Below are positions 1 to 8,169 of a stretch of 64,000 bases of DNA, in pieces. Each line of letters starts with the position of its first letter. Position 1 is the stretch's first letter. A program made the translations under genes and the position numbers. Origin of the DNA: CAYMQB01 sp964392665 (GTDB lineage: Bacteria > Hydrothermota > E44-bin80); the NCBI GenBank assembly GCA_964392665.1, contig CAYMQB010000009.1:9110-73109 (forward strand), in the 5' to 3' direction. The notes beneath the pieces are model-generated. The model saw only the letters and a list, made by a program, of their open reading frames with translations, had not been told where the DNA came from and ran no database searches.

Positions 1-111
1 TTTAGTTTTTCCAGGTTCAATACGGAAGAGGAAATTGACTATACCATCGCTGCTGTTTGCGATGTTGTAAAGAAACTAAGGGAGATAAGCCCTATAACAC
101 CCAGAAAGTAA
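1..111 (+). CDS. Cysteine desulfurase (NifS/IscS), C-terminal fragment
   Basis: The first frame is open from the window edge to a TAA at 109-111 and encodes about 36 residues beginning FSFSRFNTEEEIDYTI. A serine-rich stretch followed by RFNTEEEID is typical of the C-terminal end of IscS/NifS aminotransferase-fold cysteine desulfurases, which take sulfur from cysteine for Fe-S assembly. The gene begins outside the window. The IscU-type scaffold gene starts 8 nt after the stop, as in isc/nif operons, which supports the assignment. Only the tail is visible, so the subtype cannot be determined. Confidence 0.75.
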   Translation, partial: FSFSRFNTEEEIDYTIAAVCDVVKKLREISPITPRK

Positions 112-119
112 GGGGAAAA

Positions 120-758
120 TTGCCGTTACCTTATAGTAACAAACTTCTTGAATATTTCAGACACCCCAGGAATGCGGGAGAGATGAAAAATCCCGATGCA
201 AAAGCAACCGAAGGTTCTCCTGCTTGCGGGGATATGGTTACTCTGTATCTGAAAGTAGATAAGAGGACGAATAGGATTATCGATGTGAAGTTCGAGTCTT
301 TCGGTTGTGCGTCGAATATAGCAAGCGGTTCCATAATAACCGAGATGGCGAAGGGAAAAACCCTGGAGGAAGCCAAGAAGATTTCCTGGAAAGACGCAGC
401 CAGTGAACTTGGAGGACTTCCACCCATAAAGGTTCATTGCTCCGTTCTTGCAGTAGATGTGCTTAAAGCTGCGATAGAGAATTATGAAGAGAAGAACAGA
501 CTTGTCAAGGAGAAGAAGGAAACGACTAAGGATATTGTGTTAAGTAGATTGAAACATGTAATAAATCCGGTTGTGGGATTTGACATTGTTAAGACGAATA
601 TCGTTAAGAAAATCAAAGTTTCCAAAGGAGTTATAAAGGTTTCAATAGGGATACCCTATAATCATCAATTCGCGAAAAATATAGAGGAGGAAATAAAGGA
701 AAGACTTGAATCACTCTGGGACATAAAAAGAGTAGAGGTCTCCTTTGACAAAACGTAG
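120..758 (+). CDS. IscU/NifU-type Fe-S scaffold fused to a MIP18 (DUF59) domain
   Basis: This 212-residue protein probably builds Fe-S clusters on sulfur from the desulfurase just upstream. Residues 1-125 are IscU-like and keep the three ligand cysteines in PACGD, FGCAS and VHCSV. Residues about 140-212 resemble the MIP18/DUF59 domain of SufT/PaaD-type Fe-S factors (INPVVGFDIV, then an alternating strand/helix pattern). I place the start at the TTG at 120: it follows AGGGG (111-115) and gives MPLPYSNKLLEYF, the usual IscU beginning. An upstream in-frame TTG at 57 lies inside the desulfurase gene. A fusion of these two domains is uncommon; most IscU proteins end near residue 130. Confidence 0.85.
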   Translation: MPLPYSNKLLEYFRHPRNAGEMKNPDAKATEGSPACGDMVTLYLKVDKRTNRIIDVKFESFGCASNIASGSIITEMAKGKTLEEAKKISWKDAASELGGLPPIKVHCSVLAVDVLKAAIENYEEKNRLVKEKKETTKDIVLSRLKHVINPVVGFDIVKTNIVKKIKVSKGVIKVSIGIPYNHQFAKNIEEEIKERLESLWDIKRVEVSFDKT

Positions 759-990
759 TAAAATCAAACCCGATAAAGTTGTGAATGTAATTAGTGACAT
801 TTGTCCTATTCCTCTTATTGAAGCAAGAAAAGCACTATCTGCATCGAAAACCGGAGAAATAATCGAGATAATAGGAACACATGAAGCTTCAAAAAGGGAA
901 ATCCCGTTAGCCATCGAATCCAGCGGAAATAGCGTATTGAGAATAACGGAACGTGACGGTATCTGGCATATTTTTATCCAGAAAGCATAA
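745..990 (+). CDS. TusA-like sulfur carrier
   Basis: This 81-residue protein carries the TusA signature CPIPLIEARKAL, with the Cys of the CPxP motif as the predicted persulfide carrier. It would relay sulfur between a desulfurase and acceptors. The TTG start at 745 overlaps the end of the scaffold gene by 14 nt and follows GAGGT at 735-739, so the two are probably co-translated as part of a sulfur/Fe-S operon. Its 3' end overlaps the convergent cca gene by 17 nt. The exact acceptor cannot be read from sequence. Confidence 0.8.
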   Translation: MTKRSKIKPDKVVNVISDICPIPLIEARKALSASKTGEIIEIIGTHEASKREIPLAIESSGNSVLRITERDGIWHIFIQKA

Positions 991-2233
991 TCTCTTTCAC
1001 AAATTCTGCTTCTGCCCGTTTGGTTTTTAACCTGCCGTTTATTTTCTCATCAAGAATCATCTTGAGAATTTTCTCATAGACAGGCCCTTCTTTAATACCG
1101 AGGATTTTTAAATCCCGTCCGGTGATGCTGGTTTTAATATACTTGAGTTTATCTAAGTAAGTCGATATCCTTTGCCTCTGTTTCTGTTTGCTTTTGCAAT
1201 AGAAATAAATGATACCTTCAGTTGGGATGGAATTGAGTAACCAATATATATCGCTGTTTAGAAGGTTCTTTTTTGCAAGTTTTCTTAAGATTCTCTCGCT
1301 GTTCTTTCTTAAATTTAGCAATAGTTTGATTTCTTCATTCTTCAAAGCTAGCATTTTTGAAGACGAATCCATCTCACTTTTTGTTGATTTTTCCAGTATA
1401 ACAAGGAGCTTTGCAGTTTGAAAGTTAAATTTCCCGGGAAGAAAATTCTCAAGATTCTTCTTAAAAGCAAGTAGCTTTTTACCGTGCGGTATTTGCTTTA
1501 CGCCGAGTTCCCGCAGTACGCCATTTCTTGAAAGGGTCAGAGCAATTTTATTCCAGTTTTCTTCCTTCAATAAGAGGAATATTTCTCTTCTTATTCTATG
1601 GGGGGATAATTTTTTTATCAAATGCTTACTAATGGCACTAACCAGTAGTTTTCTTGTTTTCCCGGAGAATCTGAACGAAAACCGTTCTTTGAATTTGAAT
1701 GCTCGAAATATCCGTGTAGGGTCATCTATGAAACTCTTGTTGTGAAGAACACGGATTATTCCATTCTTAATGTCGGAAATTCCATCAAGGTCATCATATA
1801 CCTTTCCAAAGTCCTCTTTCGACAATGACATTCGTAAAGTATTGATTGTAAAATCCCTTCTTCTTGTGTCTTCTTCTATAGAACCTATTTCAACGACAGG
1901 TAGAGATGCGGGATGTGGGTATGTTTCTTTCCTTGTCCTTGCTATGTCCACAGAAAATCCATCGCGAAAAATTGGTTTAATCGTATGAAATTGGCTTTTA
2001 ATAGTTTTTCTGGGTTGCCATTTGCTATTAATTTTATTAGTGATAAAGGATAGATTTGCTTCTGTTACAAGGTCGATGTCAACCTGCACACGATTCAATA
2101 GCAAATCTCTTACCGTCCCGCCCGCCAAAAAACAGGGATGTCCGGATTTTGAACAGAACTCTCCGATTGTCCTTATCCTTTTCAAAGTTTTTTCTCCAAG
2201 GATTTTTTTCAGACGCTTCTCCGGTATTTTCAT
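974..2233 (-). CDS. cca: CCA tRNA nucleotidyltransferase / poly(A) polymerase family
   Basis: The 419-residue protein is a class II nucleotidyltransferase. Near residue 37 it has the GGTVRD motif, then DIDLV with the catalytic carboxylates, then RRDFTINTL, and DDPTRIFRAF, which belongs to the head/neck region. It should add or repair the 3' CCA end of tRNAs. No C-terminal HD domain is seen. CCA-adding enzyme and poly(A) polymerase cannot be separated by eye. It is the last gene of smpB-amidase-murI-cca, 4 nt after murI, and its 3' end overlaps the convergent tusA-like gene. Confidence 0.88.
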   Translation of the reverse strand: MKIPEKRLKKILGEKTLKRIRTIGEFCSKSGHPCFLAGGTVRDLLLNRVQVDIDLVTEANLSFITNKINSKWQPRKTIKSQFHTIKPIFRDGFSVDIARTRKETYPHPASLPVVEIGSIEEDTRRRDFTINTLRMSLSKEDFGKVYDDLDGISDIKNGIIRVLHNKSFIDDPTRIFRAFKFKERFSFRFSGKTRKLLVSAISKHLIKKLSPHRIRREIFLLLKEENWNKIALTLSRNGVLRELGVKQIPHGKKLLAFKKNLENFLPGKFNFQTAKLLVILEKSTKSEMDSSSKMLALKNEEIKLLLNLRKNSERILRKLAKKNLLNSDIYWLLNSIPTEGIIYFYCKSKQKQRQRISTYLDKLKYIKTSITGRDLKILGIKEGPVYEKILKMILDEKINGRLKTKRAEAEFVKEIMLSG

Positions 2234-2237
2234 ATTG

Positions 2238-3047
2238 TTACAGGTTTACAACAGTTACTTTTTCGATTTTTTTTCCAAGAAATATTTCTCCCACTTTCGA
2301 GAAATGTCTTGGCTTATCGGAAAGGAAAAACTTAGGTTCTTTTTTAGTTTTCGATTTTGTCAACAAGAGATTCTTCGCCAGTAAGGTTTTTAGCTCGATT
2401 GCAGTATAATATGCGGAGTCCACTAGAAAAACTCCGTTGCCGACGACACTCTGGATGACATTCATAAGCAAAGGATAGTGCGTGCAGCCAAGAACTAAGG
2501 TGTCAATGCCAAGTTCCAGCATCTCCTTTAAATACTCCTGAGCAACGAGTCGGGTTGCTTGCTTATCTATCCATCCCTCTTCTGCAAATGGAACGAACAG
2601 AGGGCAACTGCGGCTGAATATTCGTGCTTCGGGGCAGTATACCCTTATCTTGTCCTCGTAAGCAGCACTCTCTATGGTTGCCGATGTTCCGATTACGCCT
2701 ATCTTTTTGTTTTTTGTTTTCTTGCAGGCAATTACGGCGCCCGGTTCGATTACTCCAAAAACAGGAATTTGAGAATGGGACTGCAGATAATCAAGGCTAT
2801 TTGATGATGCTGTATTGCAGGCAACAACGATGGCTTTAACATTGTGCTGCATCAGGAAGTTAGCATCCTCGATGGCAAAACGAATTATTGTGTCTCTTGA
2901 TTTTGTCCCGTATGGGACTCTTGCGGTATCTCCGAAATAGATAATAGATTCGAAAGGAAGTAACTTCATTACCTGCTTGACGACCGTTAACCCACCTATC
3001 CCTGAGTCGAATATGCCAATTGGTTTTTCTCGAATTTTTTTGCTCAT
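2238..3047 (-). CDS. murI: Glutamate racemase
   Basis: This enzyme interconverts L- and D-glutamate in the cytoplasm, providing D-Glu for peptidoglycan. The 269-residue sequence shows IGIFDSGIGGLTV at the N-terminus, then the two catalytic cysteines in VACNTASS (about residue 76) and LGCTHYPLL (about residue 188). The length is normal. It lies between the wall amidase gene (2 nt upstream) and cca (4 nt downstream), so it belongs to a compact operon that includes cell-wall functions. Confidence 0.95.
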   Translation of the reverse strand: MSKKIREKPIGIFDSGIGGLTVVKQVMKLLPFESIIYFGDTARVPYGTKSRDTIIRFAIEDANFLMQHNVKAIVVACNTASSNSLDYLQSHSQIPVFGVIEPGAVIACKKTKNKKIGVIGTSATIESAAYEDKIRVYCPEARIFSRSCPLFVPFAEEGWIDKQATRLVAQEYLKEMLELGIDTLVLGCTHYPLLMNVIQSVVGNGVFLVDSAYYTAIELKTLLAKNLLLTKSKTKKEPKFFLSDKPRHFSKVGEIFLGKKIEKVTVVNL

Positions 3048-3049
3048 CT

Positions 3050-4519
3050 CTACTGATTTAGTTTTTTTTCATACGTTTCTCTGAACTTGAGGATACCCTC
3101 AGCAATTCCTTCTGCTATTTTCTTTCGGAAACTGGACTTCTTGAGTAATTTTTCTTCTTCGTTGTTTGAAATAAATGATGTTTCGACTAGAACACTCGGC
3201 ATATAAATTTCCCTCATTACATAAAAATTTGCCTGCTTTACACCTCTATTTTCGATTAAAATATTACGGGATAAAGATTCCTGTATGTATTCTGCAAGGT
3301 CGCTTGACTCTCTGAGATATTCATTCTGCGCCATATCCCAGAGAATGTATTCAACTATTGATTTTTGTTCGCTTGGAGGCTCGAATTTGATAACGGCGTT
3401 TTCTTTTGCTTCTACAGCTCTTGCCCAGCTCGTTTTTGCAGTCGAAAGAAAAAAGGTCTCGAAACCCCCCGCTTGCTTTCTTGCAGCCGTAGCATTACAG
3501 TGAATGCTGACAAAAAAGTTTGCCCCGGAATTATTGGCAAGCTCTGATCTTTGTCGCAAACGCACGAAACTGTCATCCTCTCTTGTCATAAGTACTTTGA
3601 AACCCTTTGTTTTAAGTATCTTTCTTAGTTCCTTCGATATTTTTAATACGGTTTCTTTTTCTGTAAGTCCGCTTGGTCCAACAGCACCCGGATCTCTACC
3701 ACCGTGTCCGGGATCGATTACTATCATATCCATTTGTTTTTTCTTCTTGCGTTTTTTTACTTCGGAAGTGTTTTTTACTTTTAGGGGTTGTTCTTTCTTT
3801 TTGTAAAAAGCAATTTTTATGGATGGGGATGGTTCCGCAAGTGATTTTTCAATTTTCGAAATCTTCTTCGCATCATAGTAAATAGACAGAATGGCTTTGT
3901 CAGTTTCTTGCTTGAGAAGAATTTTTCTTATTTGTCCCTTGGTATCCGTCGGAGGAGTGAGCGAGGGTTTACATACTGCGTTGAATAGAGTTACTTTCAA
4001 TTTACCTTTTTTATCGTCATCGATTGAAGTTAGTAATTCATTTGTGGAGCGTATTGTCAAGGAAAGTCTGTCGTCATTTTCTGCAAGAATTATGGAGTCT
4101 GGGTTAAATGTCCCTTTACCGATTACGATGGAATTCAAAGACGTGTGGAGAAAGACTTCTTTGTTTGTAATTAGAGTTAAAATATCAGCGGCATCGGCGA
4201 GTGAGATAAAAGGCTTTCCATTTACGGAGATAAAAGGAAGAAACATTTTCATTGGCTTATTATCTCGAAGATAGAAAGGATTTTGTGGAACAAATGTCAG
4301 AGTTTTGTCTGGGAAGTGAAGAAGGAATCTGCTTTTTTCTATTTCGGATGTCTGAGTCATACACAGTATATCCTTGAGGTCATAGAGGGATATATAAATC
4401 CAGTTTTCGTTTGTAATTGTTGATGCAATTGTGTTCTGTTTCCCTTTAAAGACGAGTATGTCAGAAAAAAGGGAAAAAGGAGTGAGAAAGAGCAGGAAAA
4501 ACAGAGTTTTTTTTATCAT
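3050..4519 (-). CDS. N-acetylmuramoyl-L-alanine amidase (Amidase_3) with N-terminal wall/AMIN-like region
   Basis: This 489-residue secreted protein begins with an apparent Sec signal (KKTLFFLLFLTPFSLF). Residues about 20-240 resemble the beta-rich AMIN/copper-amine-oxidase-like region that localises amidases. A Lys-rich linker precedes the catalytic domain (about 262-485). The zinc ligands are visible: His in IDPGHGG, Glu in TEKE, His in SIHCNA, and the catalytic Glu in VLVETSFISN. It cleaves the amide bond between MurNAc and the stem peptide, probably during division or wall turnover. Its 5' end overlaps smpB by 4 nt. Confidence 0.9.
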   Translation of the reverse strand: MIKKTLFFLLFLTPFSLFSDILVFKGKQNTIASTITNENWIYISLYDLKDILCMTQTSEIEKSRFLLHFPDKTLTFVPQNPFYLRDNKPMKMFLPFISVNGKPFISLADAADILTLITNKEVFLHTSLNSIVIGKGTFNPDSIILAENDDRLSLTIRSTNELLTSIDDDKKGKLKVTLFNAVCKPSLTPPTDTKGQIRKILLKQETDKAILSIYYDAKKISKIEKSLAEPSPSIKIAFYKKKEQPLKVKNTSEVKKRKKKKQMDMIVIDPGHGGRDPGAVGPSGLTEKETVLKISKELRKILKTKGFKVLMTREDDSFVRLRQRSELANNSGANFFVSIHCNATAARKQAGGFETFFLSTAKTSWARAVEAKENAVIKFEPPSEQKSIVEYILWDMAQNEYLRESSDLAEYIQESLSRNILIENRGVKQANFYVMREIYMPSVLVETSFISNNEEEKLLKKSSFRKKIAEGIAEGILKFRETYEKKLNQ

Positions 4520-4995
4520 CTTTTAAAGACCTTTTTTGCCTTATCAAGTTCTCTTCTGATATCTCTTTCCTTTATTGCCTGTCTTTTTTCGAATTTTCTT
4601 TTGCCTTTTGCAAGACCTAATTCGAGTTTAACGATTCCTCTGGGAGAAAGGTAGACCAGGAGCGGAATAAGTGTATATCCGCGCTCATGTATTTTTCCCG
4701 CGAGCTTTTTTATTTCAGGTCTTCTCATAAGCAGTTTTCTCTTCCTCTTTGTTTCGTAGTGTGTGAATGCATCCTGTTTATCGTAAGGGGCAATGTGCAT
4801 GTTGTACAGGAAAATCTCCTCTTTTTCTATTCTTGCATAACTATCGGTCAGAGAAATTCTGGAGGCTTTTACACTTTTTACCTCACATCCTATGAGAGCG
4901 ATACCGGCTTCGAATGTGGATTCGATGTGATACAAATAATGAGCTTTTCTGTTTGAGGCAAATACTTTCCTTTTGTCCCCGGTTTTCTTAGACAT
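4516..4995 (-). CDS. smpB: SsrA-binding protein SmpB
   Basis: SmpB delivers tmRNA to stalled ribosomes. The 159-residue product shows NRKAHYLYHIESTFEAGI, GCEVKSVKASRISL, the core YSPRG-like LSPRGIVKLELGLAKGKR and the basic C-terminal tail. I choose the ATG at 4993-4995 (MSKKTGDKRK) because upstream residues do not fit the family. No Shine-Dalgarno sequence is present; instead a TATACT box ends 5 nt before this ATG, suggesting a leaderless transcript. It is the first gene of the smpB-amidase-murI-cca operon. No ssrA gene was recognised in the window. Confidence 0.92.
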   Translation of the reverse strand: MSKKTGDKRKVFASNRKAHYLYHIESTFEAGIALIGCEVKSVKASRISLTDSYARIEKEEIFLYNMHIAPYDKQDAFTHYETKRKRKLLMRRPEIKKLAGKIHERGYTLIPLLVYLSPRGIVKLELGLAKGKRKFEKRQAIKERDIRRELDKAKKVFKR

Positions 4996-5000
4996 TTCAA

Positions 5001-5006
5001 AGTATA
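5001..5006 (-). promoter_or_regulatory. Putative -10 element of smpB
   Basis: On the minus strand TATACT ends 5 nt before the smpB ATG. No good -35 lies at 17 bp (TTTTCC); a TTGACT lies 22 bp upstream. The placement matches other genes here whose -10 box ends 5-9 nt before the start codon. Confidence 0.4.
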
Positions 5007-5034
5007 CACTAACAAAAAACAGTGGAAAAGTCAA

Positions 5035-5383
5035 AGGAATTCTTATGAGATGAACCGATCATTAACCACGGCAACGCACGGTTTAGAATTTTGCGGTTAC
5101 TATGGTTAAAGCTGTTTAATTAGTTGGATTGGTTTAATTGGTTTTATTAGTTAAATATTGGATGATGTTAGGTTTCAGGTGTTAGGTGATAGGGTTTTAA
5201 AATCTCTTTAAGTTCTCTTTCAATCCCTGTTGATTTGTCTTGGGTGGTTGGGGAGGCAAAAATGCACTTTTATTGTTTTTTTCAGTGTGAATCTGTGGAA
5301 TCAGTGGTTGCATTTGTCTTGGCGGGGTGGTACGGGAACCCTTGAATTAATGTGTTCTCAGTGTCTCTGTGGTGAAATGGGTT
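5035..5383. repeat. Non-coding stretch holding dispersed repeat copy A (about 5113-5376)
   Basis: No gene is seen between smpB and the leuC stop codon. From about 5113 the sequence matches 15410-15590 closely (TTTAATTAGTTGGATTGG, ATGATGTTAGGTTTCAGG, GGTACGGGAACCCTTGAATT, TCTCTGTGGTGAAAT). Relative to that copy it carries an extra block of about 75 bp near 5245-5320. It contains a member of the CAACAGGGA...AAGAGA...AAAGAGAT motif family (5200-5230 on the minus strand). Both copies end immediately downstream of the stop codon of a minus-strand gene. Confidence 0.8.
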
Positions 5384-6655
5384 TTACAGGAATTCTCGCG
5401 GGTCGGTTATTTTACCCTTGATGGCAGTTGCAGCTGCCGTTGCTGGAGATACCAAGTAAACTTCGCCTTTTGTGCTGCCCATTCTTCCTCTGAAGTTTCG
5501 GTTCGTTGTTGTAACGGCAATCTCTCCATCTCCAATGATTCCCTGGTGAGCACCAAGACAGGGACCACAACCTGGGTTAATAATGACAGCACCCGCTTTA
5601 AGAAAAGTATCTAACAAACCTCGCTTCATTGCAAGCGAATAAATATTTCTTGATGCAGGTCCAATAATCAGTCTTATGTCTTTATGTATATTTTCGTTTT
5701 TGAGGATTTTTGCTGCAACTTCAAGGTCTTGTATTCTTCCATTTGTGCAAGAGCCAATGAAAACCTGATTAACACTTATTCCCTTTGCTTCGCCGACAGG
5801 TTTCACATTGTCAACCGAGTGTGGAAAGGCAACCTGGGGTTCAAGATTCGAAATGTCATATTCGAAGGTTTTTTCATAATCAGCGTTTGTGTCTGCAAAA
5901 ACAGACTCAAAGGTGAAGACACCTTTTTCTCTTATGTATTCTTCGGTTAATCTGTCAAATGTAACAATTGCGCATTTTGCTCCCATCTCCATCGATAGGT
6001 TCGAAAGAACAAATCTGCCTGAGATAGACATATTCTCAATCGTGTCGCCGTAAAACTCAATGGATTTGTAAATAGCACCATCACAGCCAATATCTCCAAT
6101 AATGGAAAGGATAATATCTTTTGGGAAAACGCCTTTTGATGGCTTACCATTAACACTTATTTTGTAAGATTCAGGAACTCTCAGCCATATTTTTCCCGTT
6201 GCCCACACTGCAGACATCTCGGTTGCGCCGATTCCCGTAGAAAATGCACCAATTGAGCCGTATGATGTAGTGTGTGAATCGGTACCTACTGCAATTTGCC
6301 CTGGTAGGATATACAGTTTTTCGACAACAATTTGATGGCAAATTCCTTCACCTATTTCGAAGAAATTCCTGATTCCCTGAAGCGATACAAATTCTCTAAT
6401 CAGTTTGTGCTCGTTAGCAGTTTTAACCGATTCAGCGGGTGCTCTGTGGTCCAATATTATAAGTATTTTTTCAGGGTCCCAGACTTTTTTTGTACCGATT
6501 TCGTTAAATTTCTTTATAACAAGACCGGCGTTATCATGACTCATACACAAATCAGGCTGAACTTCGACAATATCACCGGTTGTTACTTTCTTACCCGATT
6601 TTTTGCTGAGAACGTTTTCAACAAAGGTTTTACCCATCTTCTGATTTATTGCCAT
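5384..6655 (-). CDS. LeuC/homoaconitase-type dehydratase, large subunit
   Basis: This 423-residue protein belongs to the aconitase superfamily, LeuC/HacA branch, which isomerises 2- or 3-isopropylmalate or homologous acids using a [4Fe-4S] cluster. The cluster cysteines are visible in IGSCTNGR and NPGCGPCLGAH; TDSHTTSYG and the final PATAAATAIKGKI are also family hallmarks. The small (swivel) subunit, LeuD, is not in the window. Substrate cannot be decided from motifs; leucine synthesis is the default. The start at 6655 overlaps rpmE by 26 nt; an in-frame ATG at 6637 (MGKTFVENVL) would also fit the family. Confidence 0.82.
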   Translation of the reverse strand: MAINQKMGKTFVENVLSKKSGKKVTTGDIVEVQPDLCMSHDNAGLVIKKFNEIGTKKVWDPEKILIILDHRAPAESVKTANEHKLIREFVSLQGIRNFFEIGEGICHQIVVEKLYILPGQIAVGTDSHTTSYGSIGAFSTGIGATEMSAVWATGKIWLRVPESYKISVNGKPSKGVFPKDIILSIIGDIGCDGAIYKSIEFYGDTIENMSISGRFVLSNLSMEMGAKCAIVTFDRLTEEYIREKGVFTFESVFADTNADYEKTFEYDISNLEPQVAFPHSVDNVKPVGEAKGISVNQVFIGSCTNGRIQDLEVAAKILKNENIHKDIRLIIGPASRNIYSLAMKRGLLDTFLKAGAVIINPGCGPCLGAHQGIIGDGEIAVTTTNRNFRGRMGSTKGEVYLVSPATAAATAIKGKITDPREFL

Positions 6656-6842
6656 ACTTCTTGTGGAACTTTTCTACTCTTCCTGCAGTGTCTACGAATT
6701 TTTGCTTTCCCGAAAAGAACGGGTGACATTTCGAACATATTTCGATGTGTAAATCCTTTACAGTGGAACGCGTCTTAATAACATTTCCACATGCGCAGGT
6801 AATCGTAGTTTCGAAGTACTTCGGGTGTATTTTCTTTCTCAT
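6630..6842 (-). CDS. rpmE: Ribosomal protein bL31
   Basis: A 70-residue L31 of the zinc-binding type: CACGN near residue 16 and CSKCHPFFSGKQKFVDTAGRV supply the CxC...CxxC ligands and the conserved KxxxD-RV segment. It sits on the surface of the 50S subunit. It lies 11 nt after rho, and its end overlaps the start of the leuC-type gene, so rho-rpmE-leuC form one unit. The rho-rpmE pairing is common in bacteria. Confidence 0.95.
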   Translation of the reverse strand: MRKKIHPKYFETTITCACGNVIKTRSTVKDLHIEICSKCHPFFSGKQKFVDTAGRVEKFHKKYGNKSEDG

Positions 6843-6853
6843 TATTCCTCCGA

Positions 6854-8101
6854 TTATGTGTTCATTGCTTTCAAGAATTCTTTGTTATTTTTGGTTTCCC
6901 TCATTCTTGCAGTGAGGAATTCCATAGCTTCTACTTGATTCATCTCATTCAGAAGTTTTCTCATTATCCAAACCTTATTCAGTTCTTCAGGTGTAAGCAG
7001 TAGTTCTTCTTTCCTCGTCCCTGATTTGTTGATATCTATTGCCGGGAAAATCCTTCTGTCGGCAAGTTTCCTATCAAGAACCAGTTCCATATTCCCTGTT
7101 CCTTTGAATTCTTCGAATATTACTTCATCCATTCTACTACCAGTTTCGATCAATGCGGTTGCGATAATTGTTAAGCTTCCTCCCTCTTCGATGTTACGGG
7201 CAGCGCCAAAGAATCTCTTAGGTTTATGCAGTGCATTCGAATCGACACCGCCTGTGAGGGTTTTGCCGCTGTGAGGAATAACTACGTTGTGTGCTCTTGC
7301 CAATCTTGTTATGCTGTCGAGAAGTATTACAACATCATGTCTCTGTTCCACCATCCTTCTTGCTCTTTCTATTACCATTTCTGCAACCTGGACATGTCTT
7401 AATGCCGGTTCATCGAACGTCGAACTTATTACTTCACCTTTGACAGACCTTATCATATCTGTAACTTCTTCCGGTCTCTCATCTATTAGAAGAACCATAA
7501 GTTTTATCTCAGGATGGTTAGTTGTAATGCTATTTGCAACAAGTTGAAGAAGAACAGTTTTACCGGCTCTTGGAGGGGAAACAATGAGTGCTCTCTGACC
7601 TTTTCCAATGGGTGTTAAAAGGTCGATGATTCTTCTTGAAATATCGCTATCGCCGGTTTCGAGTCTGATTTTATCTTCAGGATATAGTGGAGTTAAGTTG
7701 TCGAACAAAGTTCTTGTTCTGATTATATTTGGATTTTCAAAGTTAACAGCTTCAACCTTCAAAAGTGCAAAGAATTTCTCGCCCTCTTTGGGAGGTCTTA
7801 TCTGTCCTGAAACGGTATCGCCTGTTAGCAATGCGAATTTTCTGATTTGAGAAGGAGATACATAGATATCTTCGCGACCAGGCAGATAGCTGTTATTTGG
7901 TGAACGTAGAAAACCAAAACCATCATGATTTATTTCTAGGACTCCTTCACCAAAAACCAATCCATTTTGTTGAGCCTGTGCATCGAGGATACCGAATATG
8001 AGCGCTTTCTTCTTCAATGTTGAATATGATGAAATATTGAGGTCTTTTGCAATTTCCTTGAGTTCCGAAAAGGTTTTATCCTTCAATTCTGCTATTTCCA
8101 T
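6854..8101 (-). CDS. rho: Transcription termination factor Rho
   Basis: Rho is a hexameric RNA-dependent ATPase that ends transcription. The 415-residue protein has the N-terminal helical domain, an RNA-binding cold-shock-like domain (GFGFLRSPNNSYLPGREDIY, about 55-75), the ATPase Walker A in PPRAGKT, Walker B in VVILLDSITRLARA, and the Q- and R-loop region (SGKTLTGGVDSNALHKPKR). Length is normal. A weak AAGG precedes the ATG. The downstream genes are rpmE and a leuC-type gene. Confidence 0.96.
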   Translation of the reverse strand: MEIAELKDKTFSELKEIAKDLNISSYSTLKKKALIFGILDAQAQQNGLVFGEGVLEINHDGFGFLRSPNNSYLPGREDIYVSPSQIRKFALLTGDTVSGQIRPPKEGEKFFALLKVEAVNFENPNIIRTRTLFDNLTPLYPEDKIRLETGDSDISRRIIDLLTPIGKGQRALIVSPPRAGKTVLLQLVANSITTNHPEIKLMVLLIDERPEEVTDMIRSVKGEVISSTFDEPALRHVQVAEMVIERARRMVEQRHDVVILLDSITRLARAHNVVIPHSGKTLTGGVDSNALHKPKRFFGAARNIEEGGSLTIIATALIETGSRMDEVIFEEFKGTGNMELVLDRKLADRRIFPAIDINKSGTRKEELLLTPEELNKVWIMRKLLNEMNQVEAMEFLTARMRETKNNKEFLKAMNT

Positions 8102-8169
8102 TTTTATAACCTTGATTTTGGGTTTAATATTACACTCAGCGCTGACTGCACCGAGACGGTGGGGAAAAT

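Noticed and set aside
57..119. IscU gene starting at TTG 57
   Set aside because: It would lie inside the cysteine desulfurase gene, has no ribosome site, and adds residues foreign to the family. TTG 120 has AGGGG and gives the canonical N-terminus.
126..437. Long frames on the strand opposite to real genes (for example 126-437 minus, 19412-20611 minus, 11452-10928 plus)
   Set aside because: They lie wholly inside well-supported genes, have no ribosome sites, and show no family motifs.
2745..2760. tRNA-like GGTTCGATTAC sequence
   Set aside because: It lies inside murI, and no acceptor stem or anticodon arm can be formed around it. No tRNA, rRNA, tmRNA or RNase P RNA was recognised anywhere.
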